Assembly (NCBI GenBank): GCA_948663575.1
Contig: CAPNAV010000039.1
Span: 1-6,618 of the forward strand
DNA: 6,618 bases
DNA from: an uncultured Candidatus Saccharibacteria bacterium
GTDB taxonomy: Bacteria > Patescibacteriota > Saccharimonadia > Saccharimonadales > Saccharimonadaceae
Direction: 5' to 3'
The notes under the pieces: generated by a model
What the model was told of the DNA's origin: nothing
Database searches by the model: none
What the model saw: only the letters and a program-made list of their open reading frames with translations
Made by a program: the position numbers and the translations under genes
Shown here: positions 1-5,838 of the stretch, piece by piece
Numbering within the stretch: the stretch's first letter is position 1
Layout of the letters: the number at the start of each line of letters is the position of its first letter

Positions 1-2
1 TA

Positions 3-134
3 AGCTCTGGAACGGTTTCTGATCGTACAGTAGCTCGTAAGCTCCGCACCCCCTCGCAGGATGATCTGCTGGACTATAGATCTATACTCTCACCTACAGT
101 GCAAGAGCTAAGGAGACTTTTCCCACAAAGCTAG
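3..134 (+). CDS. 3' end of an unidentified gene entering from the left (partial)
   Basis: Frame 3 of the + strand is open from the window edge for 43 codons and ends at TAG (132-134). The other frames here, including all three on the minus strand, contain stops. The peptide includes V-S-D-R-T-V-A-R-K-L-R, which looks like the recognition helix of a helix-turn-helix motif, and ends in the charged segment V-Q-E-L-R-R-L-F-P-Q-S. No family can be assigned from this tail. It runs toward the cassette array, so it would be convergent with it. A chance open frame of this length is possible, so confidence is low. Confidence 0.35.
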   Translation, partial: SSGTVSDRTVARKLRTPSQDDLLDYRSILSPTVQELRRLFPQS

Positions 135-217
135 GATGAGGTGACAAGTTTGCTACCTATACTACACTGGATATTGCTACAATATGTTGTTCGCCAAGAA
201 ATAGCCTCTTTTTATCA

Positions 218-667
218 TTATCTATTATTAGTAGAGACTAGGCAGTGGAGGGGGATTGAATGGAAAGTTCTCAAGCGATGCGAAGGTAGAACATTGTAGC
301 TATTAACTGCACTAAAGACTATGTCGTATGAATTTGGGAAATTTGCGGATGCTTTTGACCATAGAAAGCCCACTTCTCCACGATATGTTATGTTCGTCTG
401 ACCCATGTTGGTTTCGCTATATTCTGCGCCAGATCGTACTATAAAAAGGGGAGATAGGCCAGCGTTGTGAGTAGCAGTGTCGCCTGGCAAAGTAATCCCA
501 TTGTTGGCGTCGCTATACCATGTTCCTGGTTCATCGCTCACCAAATTACGGGTGGCGTTTACTACTTCATCTGCGTTATTATGCAGGAATAGCTTTGTCG
601 CCTTGTTATCATAATAAGTTGCACGATAGTTATTGTCGGGCGTTGCCTTGAAAAAGAAAGCAAAGCT
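218..667 (-). pseudogene. Cassette F: C-type-lectin-like (FISUMP-like) domain fragment with 5' extension
   Basis: The core cassette (218-544) runs from LVSDE through G-I-T-L-P and N-A-G-L-S-P-L-F to P-L-H-C-L-V-S-T-N-N-R and TAA. Its only possible starts are TTG and GTG codons at the LV of LVSDE, without a Shine-Dalgarno. The same frame continues upstream for 41 more sense codons, to 667 just after TAA-TAA. That extension contains K-A-T-P-D-N-N-Y-R-A-T-Y-Y-D and the segment V-V-N-A-T-R-N, also found before cassette E. It looks like more of the parent gene, still without a start. Inside are the G-F-L-W-S and L-P-S landmarks of the C-type lectin fold. One base change turns the usual RC near the end into HC. 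Most likely a silent fragment rather than a translated gene. Confidence 0.6.
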
Positions 668-674
668 TTATTAT
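632..674 (+). repeat. Diverged copy of the right-end hairpin element, inside the cassette array
   Basis: This stretch aligns without gaps to 6551-6593, with 33 of 43 positions identical by eye. It shares GGGCGTTG, AAAAGAAAG and CTTT. It still forms AAAGC-AAA-GCTTT (657-669). It overlaps the 5' extension of cassette F. Confidence 0.45.
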
Positions 675-694
675 TTACACTCCTTATTTTATCA

Positions 695-1030
695 TTATCC
701 ATTATTAGTAGAGACTAGGCAGCGGAGGGGAAAGCCATGAGTAGTATCGCCAGCGTGCGACGATGGTAGAAGTATGTTTAAAGTAAATCCGGCGTAGTAA
801 CTATAAGTGGCATTTGTAGAGGATCGAGAAGAAGCATAACCTTGTTCGCAGCGATATGGAGTAACATAAGTTGGTAATTTAGTTATGACATTAGTCAATT
901 CAACATATCCAACGCGATCTAGAAATAATGGTGAAAGTTCGACATCATGAGTTGCGTGGGGATTTGCTGGCAATGTTGCTCCCTTATTGGCGGCACCCCA
1001 GTTATAATCTTCAGTATCATCGCTCACCAA
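695..1030 (-). pseudogene. Cassette E: C-type-lectin-like domain fragment
   Basis: This 111-codon unit begins at LVSDD and has W-G-A-A-N-K-G-A-T-L-P, then E-L-S-P-L-F-L-D-R-V-G, a hypervariable middle, and F-P-L-R-C-L-V-S-T-N-N-G before TAA. The same frame extends 12 codons upstream (to 1066) through V-I-N-A-T-R-N, a sequence almost identical to that before cassette F. It stops at a TAA inside the end repeat of cassette D. There is no ATG start and no ribosome site. The usual G-Y-F-W-S-S block is degenerate here (Q-G-Y-A-S-S-R-S-S). I infer a silent donor; translation from the internal TTG or GTG cannot be excluded. Confidence 0.6.
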
Positions 1031-1047
1031 ATTACGGGTGGCGTTTA

Positions 1048-1911
1048 TTACTTTATGATTATCCCATTATTAGTAGAGACTAGGCAGCGGAGGGGAAAGA
1101 CAAATGTCTGCGCATTTCTATCAGACGGCTGAACATTAGTACCAGCCGAAAGATAATGTGAGCCATAGCTCCAGTAGAGACCAAAAATTACACGAGATAG
1201 TGAATAGCTGCCACTTCCACGCGAGGAAACATGCTCTTCTATATTATCGTCCTGCGTGTCGATTCTTATCCTACCAGAACGAACTATAAAGAGAGGTGAA
1301 AGGCTAGCATTATAGGTCGCATCAACTCCATTCGGCAAAGTGACTCCTCGATTTGTCGTCCAGTCGCCATTTTTATCATCATCGCTCACCAAATTTATGA
1401 TTATCCTATTATTAGTAGAGACTAGGCAGCGGAGGGAAAGGGCTGATGTTGTAGGGTTGTTCTTGTTTGATGGATGAATTACGGATGGCTCGACAATAAG
1501 CCTATATGCAATAAGCCAACTTGCGGTGCTGCCTGGGACTGAACTTAAGTTCATGCTCGTGCTAGCTCGCATAATTACGACTTGTTCTGATTTGTCTACT
1601 CCTATTCTGCCAACGCGGTTGAAAAATATTGGCGTCAATCCGGCATCATAAAGGGCATTTTGTTCACCTGGCAAAGTAACGCCATGATTGGATAAGTGTA
1701 CTTCGGTTCCATTTAAGATATCATCGCTCACCAAATGTCTTAGATCTTGGTTAATTAAGCTTTTTTGTACTAATTCTATCCCTGTTATTTTGCAGTTGAA
1801 CTTGTAACGCTGGAACAAGTTGGGATGTAGGGTGAGTGTTGAGTTGAGATTACCTAGGAGATTTTGAGGTGATGTCTTGGCTATAGGAGATGGTAAGCCT
1901 CTTTTTATCAT
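1048..1911 (-). CDS. Two-cassette ORF (C + D), C-type-lectin-like hypothetical protein, 287 aa
   Basis: This is the only array frame with an ATG start. Residues 1-59 are unrelated to anything else visible here. Residues 60-169 are cassette C (LVSDD ... RCLVSTNNR), 170-173 are I-I-I-N, and 174-283 are cassette D (LVSDD ... RCLVSTNNG). The fusion exists because the end repeat of C carries one extra base, and a G-to-C change, relative to units A, B, E and F. This removes the TAA and reads through into D; D has the same change and stops at the next TAA. The ATG sits within the TAATGATAA end repeat of cassette B and has no Shine-Dalgarno, so expression is doubtful. No signal peptide is evident. 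It could be a translated tandem-domain protein or two silent cassettes fused by chance. Confidence 0.5.
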   Translation of the reverse strand: MIKRGLPSPIAKTSPQNLLGNLNSTLTLHPNLFQRYKFNCKITGIELVQKSLINQDLRHLVSDDILNGTEVHLSNHGVTLPGEQNALYDAGLTPIFFNRVGRIGVDKSEQVVIMRASTSMNLSSVPGSTASWLIAYRLIVEPSVIHPSNKNNPTTSALSLRCLVSTNNRIIINLVSDDDKNGDWTTNRGVTLPNGVDATYNASLSPLFIVRSGRIRIDTQDDNIEEHVSSRGSGSYSLSRVIFGLYWSYGSHYLSAGTNVQPSDRNAQTFVFPLRCLVSTNNGIIIK

Positions 1912-2222
1912 TATCTATTATTAGTAGAGACTAGGCAGCGGAGGGAACGTGCGACATTGGACATCCAATAACCTGAAGGACGAACTCCTGCATGTGGAGC
2001 TTCAAAAAAATAAGTGCTGGTTTCATCTTTAGAGTTTGATGGCCAAAAGTAGCCAGAATTTCCGCGCCACATAGTAGCGTTTTCTGACCGAGATGAACTA
2101 CCTCTGCCAACACGCGCAAAGAATAATGGAGATAGCCCGGCATTATAAATGGCATCTACTCCATTTGGCAATGTAACACCTAAGTTTGCATAGCCGTCAG
2201 TTGAAAGATCGTCGCTCACCAA
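1911..2222 (-). pseudogene. Cassette B: C-type-lectin-like domain fragment
   Basis: This is the shortest unit (103 codons) and one of the best matches to the family pattern. In order it has LVSDD, L-G-V-T-L-P-N-G-V-D-A, Y-N-A-G-L-S-P-L-F-F-A-R-V-G-R, then W-R-G-N-S-G-Y-F-W-P-S, a V-R-P-S turn and S-L-R-C-L-V-S-T-N-N-R before TAA. This order is what FISUMP-type and variable C-type-lectin domains show at their C-terminal end. Only TTG/GTG codons at the LV are available as starts and no ribosome site precedes them. Its end and 3' flank (1896-1945) are nearly identical to those of cassette F (203-252). Confidence 0.6.
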
Positions 2223-2243
2223 ATGAGTGCAACTAATTTATCA

Positions 2244-2567
2244 TTATCCATTATTAGTAGAGATTAGGCAGCGGAGGGAAAAGGTGAACGCCCTATAATC
2301 GAATGCGGATGGGCGTGTGGCATATCTGGCGGTGGAAAAGAAATAACTATATGTAGTACTATAGACGTTGCTTGACCAGAAAAATCCGTTGTCGCCGCGA
2401 CCATCGATGCCGAAGTCCTGTTCGAGGGTTCGACTATGGCCGGTTGCACTCCAAGATAAAGGTAGTAAATTTATATTGTAGGTGGCATTGCTGTCTCCTG
2501 GCAGGGAAACTCCTGCATTAGCACCCCAAATGCCGCTTATGCCGCCGTTCGCATCATCGCTCACCAA
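2244..2567 (-). pseudogene. Cassette A: first C-type-lectin-like domain fragment of the array
   Basis: This is the most upstream unit in the direction of reading. It contains LVSDD, I-W-G-A-N-A-G-V-S-L-P-G-D-S-N-A-T-Y-N, R-G-D-N-G-F-F-W-S-S-N, a T-R-P-S turn and S-L-R-C-L-I-S-T-N-N-G before TAA. The conserved N-A-G-L-S-P-L-F block has drifted to N-I-N-L-L-P-L-S-W. The frame stays open upstream through the inverted repeat to a TAA near 2622. It offers no ATG and no Shine-Dalgarno, only TTG-GTG at the LV. It is flanked by inverted copies of the end repeat (2240-2268 and 2575-2602). Confidence 0.6.
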
Positions 2568-2572
2568 AAAAT

Positions 2573-2603
2573 TATCATTAGTCTCTGCTAATAATAGATA
2601 ATG
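2573..2603 (+). repeat. Inverted copy of the cassette-end repeat at the array boundary
   Basis: On the + strand, gtctctgctaataatagata (2581-2600) is written in the orientation that the other six end repeats show only on the minus strand. Over about 27 nt it differs from the ends of B and F at about three positions. The preceding ttatcatta (2573-2581) is the normal outer edge of the direct repeat, so the junction looks like half a direct repeat joined to an inverted one. It marks the limit of the array next to folC. Confidence 0.65.
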
Positions 2604-2638
2604 GTATAGAGATCGAAGGCTTTAGAGGAGAAATCGTG

Positions 2639-2644
2639 TATAAT
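2639..2644 (+). promoter_or_regulatory. -10 element (TATAAT) of the folC promoter
   Basis: A perfect TATAAT lies 39 nt before the preferred folC start. No good -35 box is seen at 16-18 nt spacing (aaggct at 2616-2621 is poor). Predicted transcription start is near 2651, giving a leader of about 33 nt. Confidence 0.5.
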
Positions 2645-2683
2645 AGGGATAATTGATAAAATATGGTGCATGACGGAGAGCTG

Positions 2684-3970
2684 ATGGAAAAAAGAATGAA
2701 AAAAGACTTGAGTTGGTTGGGGTCGTTGAGTTTGAGCACGGGGAAAAAACCGTCGCTTGATGCGATGAGGTTTTTGATGGAAAAATTAGGACATCCAGAA
2801 AGAAAAACGCATTTTGTGCATGTGGCGGGAACGAATGGTAAGGGGGGTGTGGTGGAAATGGTGGCAAAAGTCTTGGAGATGGCTGGGTATAAAGTGGGGA
2901 AATTTATGTCGCCGCATCTAGTGAGATTTAATGAACGAATCCAGATAAATGGACAGGAAATTACGAATGCGCGAATCGAGGAAATGCTGGAGTTTTTGGA
3001 GCCGGCTTTTAATGAGTTTGAGGAAAAATACGGAAGAGATATTTCGCTGTTTGAGGTGGAGACGACGATGGCGTTGGTATTTTTTGCGGAGGAGGTTTGC
3101 GATATAGTGGCGCTAGAGGTGGGGCTAGGTGGTGAATGGGATTGTACGAATATTGTGAATGCGGATGTGTCGGTGATTACGTCAATTGGGTATGATCATA
3201 TGAACGTTTTGGGGAATAGTTTGGAGGAGATTGCGGCGCAGAAGGCGGGAATTGTCAAGAAAGACGGAGTGGTGGTGACGGGGATTTTGCCAGAGGGGGC
3301 AGAAAAAATAGTGCGCGCGAAGTGTGAAAAAATGGGAGCGGAGCTGAGAATTGTGGTGCCGGAAAAAGTTGAGATAGTGAAAGGTGGGGTGAGCTTGAAG
3401 TATAGTGGAATGGATGACATTGTGGTGGCATTGAGGGGAAAGAAACAGGGGGAGAATGCGGCGATTTGTATAGAATGCATGAGAATTTTACAAGAAAAAG
3501 GCTGGAGGATTTCTGAGGAGGCGATGCGGGAGGGTTTGCGAGAAGTAATGCATCATGGGCGATTTGAGACGATTTCGAGGAGGCCGGAAATTGTATTTGA
3601 TGGGGCGCATAATTTGCCGGCGGTCGAGAATTTTTGGACAAATGTGGAGGCGTATTATCCGGAAAGTAAAAAAGTATTTGTGGTGTCGCTATTGAAGCGG
3701 AAGGATTGTCGGGTGATTTTTGGAAAATTGTTGCGGTCGGGGGAGGAGTATATCTTCACGACGGGGAACGATGAGGAGCTGTATTTTGATGCCGAAGAGT
3801 TGAAACGAGTGGCAGAGGAGATTGAGCCGAAGGGAGTATATAGAACGGCTGAGTTTGGGGAGGCGATGGAGGAGTTGAAAAGTGGGGGCAAAATGGGGTT
3901 TGTGGTGGGAAGTTTTTATGTTTATGGGAATGCTATAAAAGCGGTAGGAAATGGGGAAACGGGGGAGTAG
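2684..3970 (+). CDS. folC: Folylpolyglutamate synthase / dihydrofolate synthase, Mur ligase family
   Basis: FolC adds glutamate to folates, and in many bacteria also to dihydropteroate, using ATP in the cytoplasm. With the start used here (428 aa, a normal length) the P-loop is H-V-A-G-T-N-G-K-G-G (G49-G55). Next comes S-P-H-L-V-R-F-N-E-R-I (from S76), the FolC substrate loop. L-E-V-G-L-G-G-E-W-D-C-T-N (about 144-156) corresponds to the usual GLGGRLDATN. I-T-S-I-G-Y-D-H (to H172) and Q-K-A-G-I-V-K follow. D306-G-A-H-N is the C-terminal signature and V-G-S-F-Y-V-Y-G closes the domain. ATG 2684 is preferred over ATG 2663 because GGAG (2675-2678) lies 5 nt before it, and 2663 would leave a leader of only about 12 nt. 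Oddity: the P-loop Ser/Thr after G-K-G is Gly. The sense strand is very rich in G and poor in C. Confidence 0.92.
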   Translation: MEKRMKKDLSWLGSLSLSTGKKPSLDAMRFLMEKLGHPERKTHFVHVAGTNGKGGVVEMVAKVLEMAGYKVGKFMSPHLVRFNERIQINGQEITNARIEEMLEFLEPAFNEFEEKYGRDISLFEVETTMALVFFAEEVCDIVALEVGLGGEWDCTNIVNADVSVITSIGYDHMNVLGNSLEEIAAQKAGIVKKDGVVVTGILPEGAEKIVRAKCEKMGAELRIVVPEKVEIVKGGVSLKYSGMDDIVVALRGKKQGENAAICIECMRILQEKGWRISEEAMREGLREVMHHGRFETISRRPEIVFDGAHNLPAVENFWTNVEAYYPESKKVFVVSLLKRKDCRVIFGKLLRSGEEYIFTTGNDEELYFDAEELKRVAEEIEPKGVYRTAEFGEAMEELKSGGKMGFVVGSFYVYGNAIKAVGNGETGE

Positions 3971-3993
3971 GGCAGAACTTTTTAGGGGCTGGG

Positions 3994-4022
3994 TTGACAA
4001 AGAGCGATAGGTGTGCTAAAAT
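3994..4022 (+). promoter_or_regulatory. Consensus sigma70-type promoter for the 488-aa membrane protein gene
   Basis: TTGACA (3994-3999), a 17-nt spacer and TAAAAT (4017-4022) form the best promoter in the window. It starts 24 nt after the folC stop. Predicted transcription start is near 4029-4030, giving a leader of about 247 nt. No terminator is seen between folC and this site, so folC transcripts may also read through. Confidence 0.75.
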
Positions 4023-4030
4023 GGTAGTAG

Positions 4031-4046
4031 AGGGATGTATGTCCCT
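4031..4046 (+). promoter_or_regulatory. Small hairpin at the predicted 5' end of the leader RNA
   Basis: AGGGA (4031-4035) pairs perfectly with TCCCT (4042-4046) across a 6-nt loop, immediately after the predicted transcription start. It could protect the 5' end of the transcript. With 5 bp it could also be chance. The rest of the leader (4047-4260) matches no riboswitch or RNA family that I recognise. Confidence 0.3.
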
Positions 4047-4086
4047 AGTATTTTGGTGAGTTTTTAACGGAAATTGACTGAGTTTA

Positions 4087-4140
4087 ATGACGCTTGTGGT
4101 TAAAGTTGGCGCAGGCTTTGCAGTAAAAGTTGTTGCGTAA
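4087..4140 (+). CDS. Possible 17-aa leader ORF
   Basis: ATG at 4087 opens M-T-L-V-V-K-V-G-A-G-F-A-V-K-V-V-A and ends at TAA, inside the long leader of the downstream gene. The peptide is Val/Ala-rich with two lysines. No good Shine-Dalgarno precedes it. A leader peptide controlling the downstream gene is possible; a chance ORF is equally likely. Confidence 0.2.
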   Translation: MTLVVKVGAGFAVKVVA

Positions 4141-4162
4141 TTTTGTCATTGCACAGGATAGC

Positions 4163-4191
4163 TTGTTTTGATTAATGCAGAGCTCTATTAT
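4163..4191 (+). promoter_or_regulatory. Possible second, internal promoter
   Basis: TTGTTT (4163-4168), a 17-nt spacer and TATTAT (4186-4191) give an acceptable sigma70-type promoter with a start near 4198. It would shorten the leader to about 80 nt and bypass the small ORF. Confidence 0.35.
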
Positions 4192-4260
4192 AAGAGTTGC
4201 TGTATGATTTGGAGAAACTTGAGGTTAGATTCAGAAAACGAGGTTGAACTCACGATTTAA

Positions 4261-4270
4261 AAAGGAGGAG
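4261..4270 (+). promoter_or_regulatory. Strong ribosome binding site that decides the start at 4277
   Basis: AAAGGAGGAG contains the full GGAGG core, 8 nt before ATG 4277. The alternative TTG at 4244 lies upstream of this site and has no comparable one, so the shorter protein is preferred. Confidence 0.8.
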
Positions 4271-4276
4271 AAAGCG

Positions 4277-5743
4277 ATGAGGAGAGACGGTTCTAGACAG
4301 AGAATGATTAGACGAGCCGCGATGATGAACATGGAGGGGAAGAATAGGTGCGGCAGGAATGGTTTTAGGCAGTATATGGCAGAGCAAGAAGCAGCAGAGC
4401 GGGCGATAGATGTGGCCGAAGAACAGGACAACCCCGATGAGGCGAGGGTTTTTGAGCTTCTGGATACTTTGCAGGATGACAATGAAGAGTATTCGGCCGA
4501 ATCTGGGGCAAGTGAAGTGGATGATGACAATGAGTTCCAGGAGGCAGAAGTGTGCTTGGAGGATGTAGATGTCGCTGAGTTAAGTGAAGCGAACGAGCCA
4601 GTCGAGTCGGTTGAAACGACCGAAGCAGTCGATTCAGCTGAATTGGTTGGAATGACGCAGGATTTGTCGAATGATGTTCAAGGCGTGGAAGCAATGGAGC
4701 AATCGGAGGGTTTGCAGCAACAGGAAATGGCTGAAGCAGAGGCTATGATGGAACCACCCGAGAATGCAGAGCAGTTGGAAATGACGAATGCGAGGGAGTC
4801 GGAAACAACAAATCAGATTGAAAGCACTAATGCTGCTCAGGGCATGGATGATACAAATGGTCTTACTCCTGAGGAGCGCATGGGTCTATTGAGAGGGTTC
4901 TCGGAAAAGGAGCTTGATGATGACGGCGAGGTAAGTGAACTTCAGTTACGTCATCCTGAAGCTTGGACGGTTTATGAAGCAAGCAACAACTGGGCGAATT
5001 TGAATCGACGAGAACGGAGGCAGGCGATCGAGGATGCTATTGAGGCGGTGGAGGATTTGCAGACGACATTAGCGTACCATCGACATAAGGCGCCGACGGA
5101 TACCGAAAAGATAGGAGATGAGCGTTTTGGGTTGATGGACAAAAAGGCTGCATTTATCTTTAGGGTTCTGTCAGTATTACTTGTATTGGTGATCTCTGCT
5201 GGATGGATAGGAAGTTCTATCCTTGAGGGCTATTCAGTGATAAAGATAATAGGTGGCGTTGTAGTGCTTTCGCTATTTTCGGTGGCAGCTTGCTATGCAT
5301 TCATTGGAACTCTTTGTGGTGGTTTGAAGATCGATCATTTTATGATGATGGTCAATCGGAAGAACTTTGAGTTGGTGGCATCGGAAGTATATCGACTTGA
5401 AGCTATGAAAGATCGAAGGGCTCAGTTTGTGGCAGATGCGGTGAGCGGTGCTATGCCGGTGTTGGAGCAATTTTGGAAGTGGGACAAAATGGTTCGCTTG
5501 CAGCTGGGATGGCAGATGTGCAAAGTCTTGAACGAGAGTGGCGAAGTGATTGTGCGTGTGACAGGAACGGATGTGATTGATGGAGGGGAATATGTGGCCG
5601 ACGATGTTGGATATCTGATGTTTAGAGTGGATGCGGTGGCTATGCTGAAACGAAAACAGCTGACACCGGAGATACTCGATGAATATGAAAGACGTCTGGA
5701 TGATGCGCCGGAGACCCTTATGATGCACTTTTTCTCCTCATGA
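4277..5743 (+). CDS. Unrecognised two-helix membrane protein with long acidic N-terminal region, 488 aa
   Basis: I do not recognise this family. Residues 1-31 are basic (about ten Arg). Residues 35-200 are acidic and low-complexity, rich in Glu, Asp, Ala, Thr and Gln, and probably disordered. Residues 205-285 are charged and look helical (N-R-R-E-R-R-Q-A-I-E-D-A-I-E-A-V-E-D-L around 243-261). Two hydrophobic helices follow at about 291-316 and 324-347, joined by a 7-residue turn. Lys flanks both (D-K-K before, L-K after), so both termini should be cytoplasmic. The C-terminal 140 residues form a soluble domain with no motif I can name (W-K-W-D-K-M-V-R-L-Q-L-G-W-Q-M-C near 395-410). No signal peptide is seen. 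It has its own consensus promoter, strong ribosome site and terminator, so it is probably well expressed as a single gene. Base use is more even than in folC or the methyltransferase gene. Confidence 0.85.
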   Translation: MRRDGSRQRMIRRAAMMNMEGKNRCGRNGFRQYMAEQEAAERAIDVAEEQDNPDEARVFELLDTLQDDNEEYSAESGASEVDDDNEFQEAEVCLEDVDVAELSEANEPVESVETTEAVDSAELVGMTQDLSNDVQGVEAMEQSEGLQQQEMAEAEAMMEPPENAEQLEMTNARESETTNQIESTNAAQGMDDTNGLTPEERMGLLRGFSEKELDDDGEVSELQLRHPEAWTVYEASNNWANLNRRERRQAIEDAIEAVEDLQTTLAYHRHKAPTDTEKIGDERFGLMDKKAAFIFRVLSVLLVLVISAGWIGSSILEGYSVIKIIGGVVVLSLFSVAACYAFIGTLCGGLKIDHFMMMVNRKNFELVASEVYRLEAMKDRRAQFVADAVSGAMPVLEQFWKWDKMVRLQLGWQMCKVLNESGEVIVRVTGTDVIDGGEYVADDVGYLMFRVDAVAMLKRKQLTPEILDEYERRLDDAPETLMMHFFSS

Positions 5744-5763
5744 TTATGTTCTTTAAGAAAATT

Positions 5764-5790
5764 GGCTCAGCGGAATGCTGGGCCTGTTTT
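5764..5790 (+). terminator. Intrinsic terminator after the membrane protein gene
   Basis: GGCTCAGC (5764-5771) pairs with GCTGGGCC (5777-5784) as an 8-bp stem with one G-U pair and the 5-nt loop GGAAT. It is followed by TGTTTT. It lies 21 nt after the stop codon. The upstream A-run (5757-5761) could pair partly with the T-run, so weak activity on the other strand is possible. Confidence 0.7.
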
Positions 5791-5822
5791 CGTGGGAGGA
5801 TTAGGGATAAAATGCATAGACA

Positions 5823-5831
5823 TGCTATAAT
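5823..5831 (+). promoter_or_regulatory. Extended -10 promoter giving a leaderless or nearly leaderless mRNA
   Basis: TGC followed by perfect TATAAT (5826-5831) is an extended -10 element. The -35 region is poor (TTAGGG, 5801-5806, 19-nt spacing), as expected for extended -10 promoters. Transcription should start at about 5838-5839, at or beside the ATG of the methyltransferase gene. Confidence 0.6.
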
Positions 5832-5838
5832 ATAAGAT

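Larger units (their letters stand above)
211..2603 (-). repeat. Tandem array of six C-type-lectin-like gene cassettes with conserved ends
   Basis: Six units read on the minus strand share a start segment (LVSDD/E; + strand core gctcaccaaa at about 533-545, 1021-1031, 1383-1393, 1727-1736, 2214-2223 and 2558-2568). They also share an end segment of about 40 nt encoding RCLVSTNN plus the stop region (about 211-253, 687-730, 1052-1095, 1393-1436, 1903-1946 and 2237-2279). The ends are nearly identical between units, while the centres are highly diverged and differ in length (103-111 codons). Units abut with spacers from a few bases (A/B, C/D, D/E) to about 150-180 nt (B/C, E/F). No promoter or ribosome site is visible before the units. 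This arrangement resembles silent-cassette arrays used for gene conversion; that function is inference. Confidence 0.75.

Noticed and set aside
947..1132. 61-aa + strand ORF across cassettes D and E
   Set aside because: It is the reverse complement of the conserved cassette boundaries; the minus-strand frames explain the conservation better.
2410..2440. tRNA-like T-loop (ggttcgacta)
   Set aside because: It lies inside cassette A and no acceptor or anticodon arm can be folded around it.
211..2603. Diversity-generating retroelement variable repeats
   Set aside because: The C-type-lectin fold fits, but the cassettes differ by insertions and deletions and at many kinds of base. No reverse transcriptase or template repeat is present in the window. 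A distant retroelement cannot be excluded.
211..2603. Integron gene-cassette array
   Set aside because: The conserved ends are coding sequence plus a stop region. I see no paired attC core sites and no long imperfect hairpins, and all cassettes encode the same domain.
2663..2683. Upstream ATG as the folC start
   Set aside because: It has no ribosome site and would leave a leader of only about 12 nt from the predicted transcription start; ATG 2684 has GGAG at good spacing.
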